Assembly (NCBI RefSeq): GCF_001295265.1
Contig: NZ_LJOD01000004.1
Location: 1 to 64,000, forward strand
Length of the DNA: 64,000 nucleotides
DNA from: Chryseobacterium indologenes
Lineage (GTDB): Bacteria > Bacteroidota > Bacteroidia > Flavobacteriales > Weeksellaceae
Direction: 5' to 3'
Both the position numbers and the translations under genes were made by a program. This document shows positions 9,712 through 18,735 of the stretch, piece by piece. Position 1 is the stretch's first letter, and each line of letters opens with the position of its first letter. Under the pieces are notes generated by a model. That model worked only from the letters and a program-made list of their open reading frames with translations, did no database searches and was not told the origin of the DNA.

Positions 9712-10128
9712 ATGGAGAACAATAAACCACAGATAATAACTTTCGATAAAATAGGATCGTCACAGCTGGGCTACATTACCATAGCCGAGGCTCAGAAGAA
9801 TATTCCTTTTGATATTCAGCGTGTATACTGGACCTACTTCACCCCTCATGATGTAACGCGCGGAGGACATGCTCATAAAGAACTCCAGCAGGTTATATTT
9901 GCTGTTTCCGGTATTATTACCTTTAATACGGAGGATAAAGACGGGAATAAAGAAACATTTGTTCTGGACCATCCTACCAAGGGGCTCTATATTCCAAGAC
10001 TGGTATGGAGGGATATCCAGTTTTCCCATAATGCGGTATTGCTGTGCCTTGCCTCAGAAATCTATGACGAAGAAGATTATTTCAGAGATTATGAAAGCTT
10101 CAAAGAAACAATCGGTAAAAATCTATAA
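9712..10128 (+). CDS. fdtA: dTDP-4-keto-6-deoxyhexose 3,4-ketoisomerase (FdtA/WxcM-like cupin)
   Basis: 138 aa cupin that moves the keto group of dTDP-4-keto-6-deoxyglucose from C4 to C3. Family signs are RGGHAHKELQQVIFAVSG (His-rich cupin motif), VWRDIQFS and LASEIYDEEDYFRDY. The ATG at 9712 was chosen because the promoter -7 element overlaps the upstream TTG. It is followed by GNAT, ACP, KAS III and FdtB genes, the last being the partner transaminase. Whether the product is the galacto (FdtA) or gluco (QdtA) epimer cannot be settled by eye; galacto is assumed. Confidence 0.85.
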   Translation: MENNKPQIITFDKIGSSQLGYITIAEAQKNIPFDIQRVYWTYFTPHDVTRGGHAHKELQQVIFAVSGIITFNTEDKDGNKETFVLDHPTKGLYIPRLVWRDIQFSHNAVLLCLASEIYDEEDYFRDYESFKETIGKNL

Positions 10129-10140
10129 AAATTCATTAAA

Positions 10141-10668
10141 ATGATCATTGAATACAAAGGAATTAAACTGAGATTTGTTGATGCAGATGATGCTGAATTT
10201 ATCGTTTCCATCAGAAACAATGAAAAAAAATCAAGGTTTATTTCAAAAACCTCCCCGGATGTGGAAGCACAAAAGCAATGGATCTCGAACTATAAAGTGC
10301 GTGAACAGGAACAAAAGGAATACTATTTTATAGCCTATGACGAAAACAATGAAGATTTCGCAACATACAGGGTGTATAAAATAGAATCCGGACTGCCGGA
10401 AATAGGAAGCTGGGTTTCCAAACCTGATTATGCCAACATCAAAAACTCAATAAAAGTAGACATGGCTGTAAAAGACTATGTCCTGAATGAACTGAAATTT
10501 GATACCATACAGTTTGAAGTAAGAAAACTGAATACCTCCGTCAACAGCTACCACAGGCTTTTCAAACCTGAACTGGTAAAAACTGATGACGAAAATAATT
10601 ATTATCTGCTCAGCAGAGATACTTTTAATTCCGTACTTCCGGATATTCTTAAAAAATTTAAAATTTAA
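10141..10668 (+). CDS. GNAT-family N-acyltransferase, probably acting on the 3-amino sugar
   Basis: 175 aa, related to RimJ/RimL-type GNAT enzymes. Features are an N-terminal IKLRFVDADDAEFIVSIRNN segment, a central GSWVSKPDYANIKNSIKVDM region where the acyl-donor loop is expected, and a C-terminal DTIQFEVRKLNTSVNSYHRL. It lies between fdtA and an ACP gene, 12 and 4 bases from its neighbours. In known Fuc3NAc pathways the N-acetyltransferase is a hexapeptide protein (FdtC), so this GNAT may be a replacement. Adjacency to ACP and KAS III suggests an acyl-ACP donor. The fold is fairly sure; the substrate is inferred. Confidence 0.7.
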   Translation: MIIEYKGIKLRFVDADDAEFIVSIRNNEKKSRFISKTSPDVEAQKQWISNYKVREQEQKEYYFIAYDENNEDFATYRVYKIESGLPEIGSWVSKPDYANIKNSIKVDMAVKDYVLNELKFDTIQFEVRKLNTSVNSYHRLFKPELVKTDDENNYYLLSRDTFNSVLPDILKKFKI

Positions 10669-10672
10669 TCAT

Positions 10673-10903
10673 ATGTCAATTAACGAATTCATTGAAAAAT
10701 TTCAGTCTCAGCTGGAAAATACAGACGTAACGATAGCCCCTGAAACAGAGTACAGTAAAGAAAGCTACTGGGATTCCCTTACGGCAATGGTCATCAAAGT
10801 AATGATTGAAGACGAATACGGTGTTGATATGGAGCCTGAACAGATCACGGCTCTAAATACTATAAATGCTCTGTATTCGTTTGTTTCTGAGAAAAAACAA
10901 TAA
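10673..10903 (+). CDS. Acyl carrier protein A
   Basis: 76 aa, acidic and helical. The carrier motif is YWDSLTAM, with Ser35 as predicted phosphopantetheine site, and a following helix VIKVMIEDEYGVDM typical of ACPs. The start was set at ATG 10673, four bases after the GNAT stop; the open frame extends upstream only within the GNAT gene. It precedes a KAS III gene by 10 bases. A dedicated ACP inside a sugar operon implies a locally made acyl group rather than acetyl-CoA alone. Confidence 0.82.
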   Translation: MSINEFIEKFQSQLENTDVTIAPETEYSKESYWDSLTAMVIKVMIEDEYGVDMEPEQITALNTINALYSFVSEKKQ

Positions 10904-10913
10904 ATACTGAACA

Positions 10914-11882
10914 ATGGCCTTTATCAAACATATTTCAACGTACATCCCCGGAACGGTTGTTTCCAATGAAGAAATTTCAGCCAGATTTCCGGATTGGGAA
11001 AGTGATAAGATTCTTGAAAAAATAGGAATCAGAAACAGAAATATTACCGGTGATGACGAATATACTTCCGACATTGCAGTGAAAGCCCTCAACAAGCTTG
11101 TGGAAGAATACAGCATTGATAAATCTGAAATTGATTATCTTATCGTCTGTACACAAAGCCCTGATTACTTCCTGCCTGCCACAGCCTGTCTCGTTCAGTC
11201 CCAGGCCGGCCTGAGTACAGGCTGCGGAGCCATTGACATTAACCAGGGGTGTTCCGGATACATTTACGGCCTATCACTGGCCAGCGCTCTTGTTGATGCT
11301 AAAATGATGAAAAATGTGGTTTTAATAACGGCAGAAACCTATTCAAAGCACATTCATGAAGATGACAAAGGAAACATCAGTCTTTTCGGTGATGCCGCTA
11401 CAGCAACCCTGATTTCAGAAGACGGAGATTTTGAAATTCTGAAATTCTCAGTAGGGACAGACGGAGAAGGCGCCAAAAACCTCATCGTAAGAAACGGGGC
11501 TGTAAGAAATAAGAAGACTGACGACAAAGAGGATAAAGACAATTATCTTCATATGAACGGTCCGAAAATTTTCGACTTCACTTCAAAAGCCATTCCGGGC
11601 CTTGTCAAAGAAAACCTGGAAAAGAATGGTTTTGAAAAAAGTGATATTGATACCTTCATCTTCCATCAGGCCAACACCTTCATGCTGGACTTCCTGAGAA
11701 AAAGAATCAACATTCCTGTGGAAAATTTCGTAATTGATATGCTGGATTACGGAAATACGGTGTCATCAACAATTCCCATTGCCTTTAAAAACTCAATGAA
11801 TGCAAGAGATTTAAAAAACATCATGCTTGTAGGCTTCGGAGTAGGTTATTCCTGGGGAGCAGTGTGTTTAAGAAAAAAATAA
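10914..11882 (+). CDS. 3-oxoacyl-ACP synthase III (FabH-like) A
   Basis: 322 aa thiolase-fold enzyme. The catalytic triad is visible: Cys113 in QGCSGYIYG, His251 in FIFHQAN and Asn281 in DYGNTVSST. The C-terminal [10 protein letters not shown] motif is present. Housekeeping FabH condenses acetyl-CoA with malonyl-ACP; here the gene sits between an ACP and fdtB, so it probably builds the acyl group used on the amino sugar. It is paralogous to the protein at 43200-44174, sharing for example [10 protein letters not shown] and AETYxKHI. It could also act as a plain acyl-transfer enzyme without condensation. Confidence 0.88.
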   Translation: MAFIKHISTYIPGTVVSNEEISARFPDWESDKILEKIGIRNRNITGDDEYTSDIAVKALNKLVEEYSIDKSEIDYLIVCTQSPDYFLPATACLVQSQAGLSTGCGAIDINQGCSGYIYGLSLASALVDAKMMKNVVLITAETYSKHIHEDDKGNISLFGDAATATLISEDGDFEILKFSVGTDGEGAKNLIVRNGAVRNKKTDDKEDKDNYLHMNGPKIFDFTSKAIPGLVKENLEKNGFEKSDIDTFIFHQANTFMLDFLRKRINIPVENFVIDMLDYGNTVSSTIPIAFKNSMNARDLKNIMLVGFGVGYSWGAVCLRKK

Positions 11883-11931
11883 TGAGCATAACGCCCTTTT
11901 CAGGGATGTTATCATTAAAAAAAATAATACT

Positions 11932-13032
11932 ATGGTAAAATTTCTTGATCTTCAGAAGATCAATTTACGGTATCAGGAAGAAATAGAAAACAAATTGCTG
12001 GAAGTTTTCCGAAGCGGCTGGTATCTGCTTGGCGGTGAGCTTAAAAACTTCGAAACCAATTTAGCTACTTACATCGGGGCAAAATATGCCGTGGGAGTAG
12101 CCAACGGACTGGACGCACTCCGTCTTATCTTCCGTGGTTATATTGAAATGGGCGTTATGAAGCCCGGTGACGAGGTTCTTGTTCCGGCTAATACCTATAT
12201 AGCTTCTGTACTGGCTCTGTCAGACAACGGGCTGGTTCCTGTTTTTGTGGAACCGGATGCAGACACTTACAATATGGACATTTCAAAGATCGAAGAAAAG
12301 ATCACTTCCAAAACAAAAGCAATTCTGATCGTTCACCTTCAGGGAAGGATTGTTTTCTCCGAAGAACTTAAAAATATAGCTCAGAAATATGACCTGAAGA
12401 TCGTGGAAGATAATGCACAGGCTATTGGAGCAGAATGGAACGGCATTAAATCGGGAAATCTGGGTGATGCTTCCGGTTTCAGCTTCTATCCGGGCAAAAA
12501 TTTAGGAGCTTTAGGAGATGCAGGAGCTGTAACAACCAATGACAAGGAGCTGTACGAAGCCATCCGCGCACTGGCCAACTACGGTTCAAACGAAAAATAT
12601 GTAAACATTTACAAAGGGCTGAATTCAAGGCTGGATGAATTGCAGGCTGCCGTTCTGGATGTAAAACTGAAATACATCAGCCATGAAAACGATACCCGAA
12701 GAGAAGTAGCTAAAAGATTCATTTCCGAAATCAACAACCCGAAGATTACTCTTCCTGAAAATCCCGCAGACGAAAAAGAGCACGTATGGCACGTTTTTGT
12801 GATCAGAACGGAAAAAAGAGATGAACTTCAGGCTCACCTGACGGAAAAAGGAATTCACACGATCATCCATTATCCTATTCCTCCCCACAAGCAGGAAGCA
12901 TATAAGGAATATAATAATCTGTCCTTCCCTATTACCGAAAAAATGCATGAAGAAGTACTAAGCCTTCCGATTTCTTCAGTTCTGGAAGAGGAAGAAATCC
13001 AGGCCATCATAAAAGCAGTAAACGAGTTTTAG
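11932..13032 (+). CDS. fdtB: dTDP-3-keto-6-deoxyhexose transaminase (FdtB-like)
   Basis: 366 aa PLP-dependent DegT/DnrJ/EryC1 aminotransferase. It begins with the typical [19 protein letters not shown] and has [11 protein letters not shown] (phosphate binding), [10 protein letters not shown] (Asp contacting PLP N1) and Lys189 in [14 protein letters not shown] as Schiff-base residue. Combined with the ketoisomerase it should give dTDP-3-amino-3,6-dideoxygalactose. It is the last gene of the cassette and a terminator follows. The FdtB versus QdtB assignment depends on the ketoisomerase. Confidence 0.87.
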   Translation: MVKFLDLQKINLRYQEEIENKLLEVFRSGWYLLGGELKNFETNLATYIGAKYAVGVANGLDALRLIFRGYIEMGVMKPGDEVLVPANTYIASVLALSDNGLVPVFVEPDADTYNMDISKIEEKITSKTKAILIVHLQGRIVFSEELKNIAQKYDLKIVEDNAQAIGAEWNGIKSGNLGDASGFSFYPGKNLGALGDAGAVTTNDKELYEAIRALANYGSNEKYVNIYKGLNSRLDELQAAVLDVKLKYISHENDTRREVAKRFISEINNPKITLPENPADEKEHVWHVFVIRTEKRDELQAHLTEKGIHTIIHYPIPPHKQEAYKEYNNLSFPITEKMHEEVLSLPISSVLEEEEIQAIIKAVNEF

Positions 13033-13058
13033 TACACTCGGATTATTACGAAATATAA

Positions 13059-13089
13059 AAACTATTAGCTTTACAGCTGATAGTTTTTT
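13059..13089 (+). terminator. Terminator after fdtB
   Basis: A 12-bp stem with one wobble (13059-13070 / 13075-13086), loop TTAC and six T. The sequence closely resembles the terminator after rfbA (9548-9579). Confidence 0.9.
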
Positions 13090-13184
13090 GCTCATAATAA
13101 TGAATATTAATATATTAGTTGCTGTTTTCAGTTTATGTGAATAAATATTCACCTATTAAGAAAACGAGATAAAAATTAAATAAT

Positions 13185-13192
13185 TAAATTTG
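13185..13192 (+). promoter_or_regulatory. -7 promoter element for the wzm-wzt operon
   Basis: TAAATTTG is a full match to TAnnTTTG, 15 bases before ATG 13208. It overlaps an in-frame TTG at 13190, which rules that codon out as the wzm start. Confidence 0.7.
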
Positions 13193-13207
13193 CAAAAACT
13201 TACACAA

Positions 13208-14056
13208 ATGAATGAGCCACAACAAAAGTGGACAGATACAATTGAGGACAGTCATTCTCTATTCGACCTGAAGCTTAAAGAGGTCTGGAAATATAAAGAT
13301 CTGATCTATATGTTTGTAAAAAGAGACTTTGTTTCCAGTTTCAAACAAACAATATTAGGACCGATCTGGTTTTTTATTAATCCGATCTTAACGACGATCG
13401 TATATCTTGTTGTATTTGGCAGAATAGCAAAACTACCGACTGATGGTGCGCCTCCCCTTATCTTCTATCTTGCCGGTGTTACTCTCTGGAATTATTTTTC
13501 AACCTCACTTTTAGCTACTTCTTACACATTTGTAGGAAATGCAGGAATATTTGGAAAAGTATATTTTCCAAGACTTGTTACCCCTCTTTCTATAGTTATC
13601 TCCAATCTTATGCGGTTTGGGGTACAATTTGTTTTATTTATTGTGGTCTGGGCCTATTATCTCAGTAAAGGGGAAGTTCAACCCAACATCTGGATTATCG
13701 CCACTCCTTTTCTGATACTTCTTATGGCTTTTTTCGCCTTAGGAGTAGGAATGATTTTTTCGTCACTTACAACAAAGTATAAGGACCTTAGTATGCTACT
13801 GGGATTTGGAGTTAGTTTATATATGTATTCTACACCGGTAATCTATCCTGTATCTTCATTGGAGGGCATTTTCAGAAAGCTGGCTTACTACAATCCCCTG
13901 ACAGGAATTTTTGAATGCTTTAAATACGCATGGCTTGGTGTGGGAGATTTTTCTCCTGCAATGCTGGGAATCAGCTCTGTAATTATCATGATCCTTCTTA
14001 TGATAGGAGTTGTTGTCTTCAATAAAGTTGAAAAAACTTTCATGGATACTGTATAA
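13208..14056 (+). CDS. wzm: Polysaccharide ABC transporter permease Wzm
   Basis: 282 aa ABC-2 type inner-membrane protein with about six hydrophobic segments. It has the family landmarks FVKRDFVSSFKQTILGPIWF after the cytoplasmic N terminus and YMYSTPVIYPVSSL near the C-terminal third. It exports undecaprenyl-linked glycan (O-antigen or capsule). The start was moved to ATG 13208 because the promoter element covers the upstream TTG. It pairs with the adjacent Wzt and shows that this locus uses the ABC-transporter route; no Wzx flippase or Wzy polymerase was seen in the window. Confidence 0.93.
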   Translation: MNEPQQKWTDTIEDSHSLFDLKLKEVWKYKDLIYMFVKRDFVSSFKQTILGPIWFFINPILTTIVYLVVFGRIAKLPTDGAPPLIFYLAGVTLWNYFSTSLLATSYTFVGNAGIFGKVYFPRLVTPLSIVISNLMRFGVQFVLFIVVWAYYLSKGEVQPNIWIIATPFLILLMAFFALGVGMIFSSLTTKYKDLSMLLGFGVSLYMYSTPVIYPVSSLEGIFRKLAYYNPLTGIFECFKYAWLGVGDFSPAMLGISSVIIMILLMIGVVVFNKVEKTFMDTV

Positions 14057-14085
14057 CGGACATATTAATTCTAAATCAATACAAT

Positions 14086-15321
14086 ATGCTGGCTTTAAAA
14101 GCAGAAAATATATCAAAACAATACCGACTGGGACAAGTGGGAACCGGTACCTTATCTCATGACCTGAACCGGTTTTGGCATAAAGTAAGAGGAAAAGAAG
14201 ATCCTTATCTGAAAATTGGAGAAGCCAATGACCGTACCACAAAAGGGAATTCCGAATATGTGTGGTCACTGCGTGATATCAATTTCGAAATCGAACAGGG
14301 AAGTGCGGTAGGAATCATCGGCAGAAACGGTGCTGGAAAATCTACCCTGCTTAAAATCCTCAGTAAAGTAACCAAACCTACTACTGGAAAAATACGCACT
14401 AACGGAAGAATAGCCTCTTTACTGGAAGTAGGAACGGGATTTCATCCGGAAATGACAGGAAGGGAAAATGTTTACCTCAATGGTGCTATTCTGGGAATGA
14501 CCAGAAAAGAAATCACCAGAAAATTTGATGAAATTGTCGCTTTCTCAGGCGTTGAAAGATACATTGATACGCCGGTTAAAAGATATTCTTCAGGGATGTA
14601 TGTCCGTCTTGCCTTTGCAGTGGCCGCGCACCTGGAGTCCGAAATCCTGATTGTGGATGAAGTACTGGCTGTGGGAGATGCTGACTTTCAGAAAAAATGT
14701 CTGGGAAAAATGGGAGATGTAACCAAAGGAGAAGGACGCACAATCCTGTTTGTAAGCCATAATATGGCTGCTGTAAAGCAACTGTGTAACTCCGGCATCC
14801 TTTTGAAGCATGGGCAGCTTGCCGATCAGGGAAGTATCAATAGTGTTATGGAAAACTATATTGTTAATGAACTTTCGCCGAATTCAGAGTTCCAGTACAT
14901 TGAAGATTTAAGTAAAAAAGCCCAGATTCATAATGTCAAAATTTTCAATAACAAAAATGTTGAAACCACTGAATTCAGCCATACCGATGACATCAATGTT
15001 AAAATAGATTATATCAACCGAAGCGTTACAAAAGGAGTCCGCGTTAATATCGCTATTCTTGACAAGTTTGAAAACGTGATCTTCATTACCCGGAAAACAT
15101 TTGACAACCTGCATGAGAACAGCTTATCAATACAGATTGAAGGCAACAAGCTCATTCCCAACACTTACATACTTTCCGTTGCATTAGATACCCCGGCGGT
15201 TGAACTTTATGATTATATAAAAGGAGGTATCCAAATCAATATTGTTGAAACAGGACATGAAAACTTTCTTACAGGAGATACAGATAACGGAATAATAAAT
15301 CCTCCTGTAATATGGATGTAA
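14086..15321 (+). CDS. wzt: Polysaccharide ABC transporter ATPase Wzt with C-terminal glycan-binding domain
   Basis: 411 aa. The nucleotide-binding domain has Walker A GRNGAGKST (near residue 80), signature YSSGMYVRLAFAVA and Walker B EILIVDEVLAVGDADFQKKC. Residues after about 260 form an extra beta-rich domain like the Wzt C-terminal carbohydrate-recognition domain, which in studied systems binds the modified non-reducing end of the finished chain. That domain implies a capped O-antigen, and the methyl- and acyltransferases of this locus are candidate capping enzymes. The stop overlaps a possible upstream start of the next gene. Confidence 0.93.
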   Translation: MLALKAENISKQYRLGQVGTGTLSHDLNRFWHKVRGKEDPYLKIGEANDRTTKGNSEYVWSLRDINFEIEQGSAVGIIGRNGAGKSTLLKILSKVTKPTTGKIRTNGRIASLLEVGTGFHPEMTGRENVYLNGAILGMTRKEITRKFDEIVAFSGVERYIDTPVKRYSSGMYVRLAFAVAAHLESEILIVDEVLAVGDADFQKKCLGKMGDVTKGEGRTILFVSHNMAAVKQLCNSGILLKHGQLADQGSINSVMENYIVNELSPNSEFQYIEDLSKKAQIHNVKIFNNKNVETTEFSHTDDINVKIDYINRSVTKGVRVNIAILDKFENVIFITRKTFDNLHENSLSIQIEGNKLIPNTYILSVALDTPAVELYDYIKGGIQINIVETGHENFLTGDTDNGIINPPVIWM

Positions 15322-15323
15322 GC

Positions 15324-16643
15324 ATGAAAAAAAAGATATTGGTTTTGTCAACAGGCGACGTAAACGGTGCGTATGAAGCGATGTACAAAGTGGCTCAGAT
15401 TTTGAAAAATATGGGTCATGAAGTAGTACTTTGTGTCAAGAATAAAACAAAAACCGATGATTTCATAAAGCCGTATATCCACGTACAGCACCAACCTTCT
15501 GTTAAAAATCCTTCTTTACTGGAAAGAATCATCCGAAAAATAAAGAAAAAATTCACACAGCAGGAGCCTGATAAAACCATTAAAAAAAAATTAGTCACAG
15601 ACAGTAAATATTCTTTTTTAAGCAAAGATGAAATTACAGAAAACATCAATGTAGACAGCCTGCTAAAATCAGTTGGATTTACTCCTGATTTCATTTTTAC
15701 AGGCATGACCATTGATTTTCTCAACAGTACTGATCTTCTCAATATATATAATGTTACCCGGGCAAAAATATATAATATCACAGTAGATATGAACCACTTT
15801 ACAGGAGGATGTCATTTTTCCTGGGGATGCGAAGGCTATACAAACAACTGTGATCACTGCCCTGCAATCCAGGATGAATCTCAGAAACTGATTGCAAAGA
15901 ATAATTTGGAAAGAAAATATCAAAATGCGCAGAAAGCTTTTTTCAAAATTATAGCAGGTTCCGGTTTAACCCTTGAACAGGCGAAAAAATCAAAAATATA
16001 TAGAGATCAGGAGATAATATATAATGTTAACAGCCTAATAGACACCACCCTTCTCAACGACAAGAACAAAAATATTGCTAAAAATATTTTTTCTTTAGCC
16101 AATGATCATTTCTATATTCTTACCGGAGCACAGAACATGGACGATCCGAGAAAGGGTTTTAAATATCTCATTGAGGCTTTGGAAATACTGGATCAGCAGC
16201 TTCCTGAGGACATAAAACAAAAAATCTGTCTTTTAGTAGTTTCCAATAGCATCAACAAAGAGTTTGAAAGGGTTACGTTTAAGAAACAAAAAATAGATTA
16301 TATAAAAGACTACAGACTATTATCACTGCTATATCAGGCTACAGATGTTTTTATCAATTCATCTATTGAGGATTCCGGCCCCATGATGGTCTCTGAAGCA
16401 CTAGCATGTGGAACCCCTGTTGTTGGGTTTGATACTGGAGTAGTAACCAATATGGTCATAGATGATTACAACGGATATAAAATCCCTATGAAAGACAGCC
16501 AAAAGCTAGCAGAGGGAATACTGAAGATATTTCAACTTGATCCGTACCAATATTCTGTTTTCTCAAAAAATGCAGTAAAGCAGGTAGAGGAATTTTCATC
16601 ATATGGATATGTTGAAAATATTTTCACTAAAATTCTGGAATAA
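15324..16643 (+). CDS. GT4-family glycosyltransferase with a Cys motif
   Basis: 439 aa GT-B glycosyltransferase. The N-terminal MKKKILVLSTGDVNGAYEAM is a Rossmann start. A cysteine cluster GGCHFSWGCEGYTNNCDHC (about residues 159-177) may bind metal or a disulfide and recurs in a subgroup of GT4 enzymes. The C-terminal motif VSEALACGTPVVGFDTG binds the nucleotide sugar. The ATG at 15324 gives the natural N terminus; an ATG at 15312 would overlap the wzt stop. It lies directly after wzt, so it probably acts in the main glycan pathway; donor and acceptor are unknown. Confidence 0.85.
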   Translation: MKKKILVLSTGDVNGAYEAMYKVAQILKNMGHEVVLCVKNKTKTDDFIKPYIHVQHQPSVKNPSLLERIIRKIKKKFTQQEPDKTIKKKLVTDSKYSFLSKDEITENINVDSLLKSVGFTPDFIFTGMTIDFLNSTDLLNIYNVTRAKIYNITVDMNHFTGGCHFSWGCEGYTNNCDHCPAIQDESQKLIAKNNLERKYQNAQKAFFKIIAGSGLTLEQAKKSKIYRDQEIIYNVNSLIDTTLLNDKNKNIAKNIFSLANDHFYILTGAQNMDDPRKGFKYLIEALEILDQQLPEDIKQKICLLVVSNSINKEFERVTFKKQKIDYIKDYRLLSLLYQATDVFINSSIEDSGPMMVSEALACGTPVVGFDTGVVTNMVIDDYNGYKIPMKDSQKLAEGILKIFQLDPYQYSVFSKNAVKQVEEFSSYGYVENIFTKILE

Positions 16644-16734
16644 AATAAGAGCGGAAAACTCTATAAAAAGATTCCGGTTTTCAAAAATTGAAATTTGACA
16701 AAGTTTTCTTCCGGATCATCTAAATATTTAAACA

Positions 16735-17868
16735 ATGAGAAAAATTGCAATATTGGGAGCAAGCTACTTACAACTGCCACTTGTTCAGAAAGCAAAAAAA
16801 AATGGATTGGAAGTTCATTGTTTTGCCTGGGATGATGGCAAAGCGGTTTGTAAAGACGTTTCCGACTTTTTTTATGACATTTCAGTTTTAGATAAAGAAA
16901 AAATTCTTGAAACCTGTGAAAAAGTTAATATCAATGGTATCATTACTATTGCAACAGATATTTGCATTCCTACCATTTCATATGTAGCCTCTCATCTGAA
17001 TCTTATTTCCAATACCGAAGAATGCGCCCTGTTAACCACAAACAAATCTGCCATGCGGAAATGTTTTTATGAAAACAGTATTCCTTCACCAAGATTTACA
17101 ACACTACGATCCTATATGGAAGATTCAATTCAACATTTGAATTATCCTTTGGTAGTAAAGCCTTCAGACCGTTCTGGTAGTCTTGGCGTCGTGAAAGTTT
17201 TTAATGAAAGCGAATGTCAGGAAGCAATTGAAAAAGCAATTGAAGTTTCCTTCAGTAAAACCTGCGTTGTTGAAGAGTTTATCGAGGGCAGCGAAGTTAG
17301 TGTGGAAACGGTCAGCTGGCAAGGCTGTCACCACATCATTACCATTACAGATAAAATCATAACCGAGGAACCCTATTTTGTAGAACTGGCCCATCATCAG
17401 CCAAGTAACCTACCGCAATCCATCCAAAACCAGATAAAAAAGATCACCCTGGAAGTCTTAAAGGTTACAGAAGTTGAGTACGGAGCATCTCATATAGAAT
17501 TCAAAATAACAGCAGAAGGAAAAGTATATGTTGTTGAAATAGGCAGCAGAATGGGCGGCGATTTTATAGGTTCTGATCTTGTAGAATTATCAACAGGATT
17601 TGACTACGTACAATCTGTAATTGATATTGCGATGAATGAATATCAAGAAAAGAATATGACATTTTCCGGACAGCATTATTCAGGAGTGTATTTCTTATCA
17701 AAAAACACAGAAATAATTCTGAATTATTTTAAAAATGATCCGATCAATGATGATTTCTCAGTTATAAAAAAAGAGATTCAAAACGATGAACTGAAAGATG
17801 TAAAAAGCAGTAACGACCGGTCTGGTTATCTCATTTATCAGGCAGATAAAAGAATAGATTTATTATGA
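16735..17868 (+). CDS. ATP-grasp ligase (carboxylate-amine ligase family)
   Basis: 377 aa. The N-terminal pre-ATP-grasp Rossmann domain begins RKIAILGASYLQLPLVQKA. The ATP-grasp core shows YPLVVKPSDRSGSLGVVKV (ATP-binding Lys and loop), VVEEFIEGSEVSVE and the Mg-binding C-terminal part ASHIEFKITAEGKVYVVEIG with NxR-like GSRMGGD. Such enzymes activate a carboxylate as acyl-phosphate and join it to an amine. It overlaps the formyltransferase gene by 4 bases (ATGA), so the two probably act in one pathway, likely decoration of an amino sugar. The real substrates are unknown. Confidence 0.82.
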   Translation: MRKIAILGASYLQLPLVQKAKKNGLEVHCFAWDDGKAVCKDVSDFFYDISVLDKEKILETCEKVNINGIITIATDICIPTISYVASHLNLISNTEECALLTTNKSAMRKCFYENSIPSPRFTTLRSYMEDSIQHLNYPLVVKPSDRSGSLGVVKVFNESECQEAIEKAIEVSFSKTCVVEEFIEGSEVSVETVSWQGCHHIITITDKIITEEPYFVELAHHQPSNLPQSIQNQIKKITLEVLKVTEVEYGASHIEFKITAEGKVYVVEIGSRMGGDFIGSDLVELSTGFDYVQSVIDIAMNEYQEKNMTFSGQHYSGVYFLSKNTEIILNYFKNDPINDDFSVIKKEIQNDELKDVKSSNDRSGYLIYQADKRIDLL

Positions 17869-18533
17869 AAAAAGTTGTTTTCCTTGTTTCTGGAGGAGGT
17901 GGAACTCTGATATTCATCAATGAAATAGCATCCCTATTAAAGCTTCCCATCAAAATAGTAGGTGTAATAAGCGACAGGAGCTGTAATGCTTTGGATTATG
18001 CCCAAAAAAACAATATTCCTTCCCATCAGATAGAGTACAGCAGGCAAAATAATGCCGGTCTTAAAAATATATTACTACAAATTTCGCCGGATATTGTTAT
18101 AACCAATATTCATAAAATCATTGATAAGGAAATTGTAGATTTGTTTCAGTCGAAGTTGATCAACCTTCATTATTCACTTCTGCCCTCTTTTTCAGGTTTT
18201 ATAGGAATGAAAACAGTAGAAGCGGCAAAAAAGGCAAACTCAAAATTCATAGGAGCCACTGTACATAAGGTAGACGAGATTGTGGATCATGGTGAAATCT
18301 TGGCACAAAGCTGCTTTCCTGTAGATTGGGATACAGCCGGTTTAGTGGAAGATACTGTATTCCGCTCGGCATGTTTGTGCCTGCTGAACGTTTTATTATT
18401 CGATGGTTCCAATAAAAAGGAATTCCCTTTCATCAAAATACATAATACTGATGTATCATTTTCTCCTTCTTTATGTTTTGATGTCTCGGATATTAATGAA
18501 AAATTTTGGGATCGAATAAAAGAATTAGCATGA
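17865..18533 (+). CDS. PurN-like formyltransferase
   Basis: 222 aa, N10-formyl-tetrahydrofolate-dependent formyltransferase fold. FLVSGGGGTL near the N terminus is the phosphate-loop region. Asn100 and His102 in INLHYSLLPSFSG, His134 and Asp141 in HKVDEIVDHGEIL match the catalytic spacing of glycinamide ribonucleotide formyltransferase (N106, H108, D144 in E. coli PurN). It is probably not housekeeping PurN: it is coupled to an ATP-grasp gene, and WecE lies about 200 bases downstream. N-formylation of dTDP-Fuc4N is a reasonable inference, though known sugar formyltransferases (VioF type) are usually longer. Confidence 0.78.
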   Translation: MKKVVFLVSGGGGTLIFINEIASLLKLPIKIVGVISDRSCNALDYAQKNNIPSHQIEYSRQNNAGLKNILLQISPDIVITNIHKIIDKEIVDLFQSKLINLHYSLLPSFSGFIGMKTVEAAKKANSKFIGATVHKVDEIVDHGEILAQSCFPVDWDTAGLVEDTVFRSACLCLLNVLLFDGSNKKEFPFIKIHNTDVSFSPSLCFDVSDINEKFWDRIKELA

Positions 18534-18674
18534 TGCTCTCTGCTACAAAAGACAGGTTTAAATGCCGAAAAAGTAAATTATTAAGGATATAACACTCCTA
18601 AAAATTACTGTCAGCCATTAATACAACAAACTAAATCCAGAAAATCCTGCGGAGATTGTACTATAGAATGTAAA

Positions 18675-18705
18675 TTTGTCTTTGTATCAAAATTTTAAAA
18701 ATTTG
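18675..18705 (+). promoter_or_regulatory. Promoter of the wecE operon
   Basis: TTTG (18675-18678), 19 bases, then AAAATTTG (18698-18705), a 7 of 8 match to TAnnTTTG. It lies 30 bases before ATG 18736 in a 202-base non-coding gap. Confidence 0.55.
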
Positions 18706-18735
18706 TAAATTCAAGATTCAAAAAATTAAAACACT

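Noticed and set aside
17865..18533. Housekeeping PurN
   Set aside because: Motifs fit, but the gene is translationally coupled to an ATP-grasp gene inside a glycan locus; not excluded until the rest of the genome is seen.
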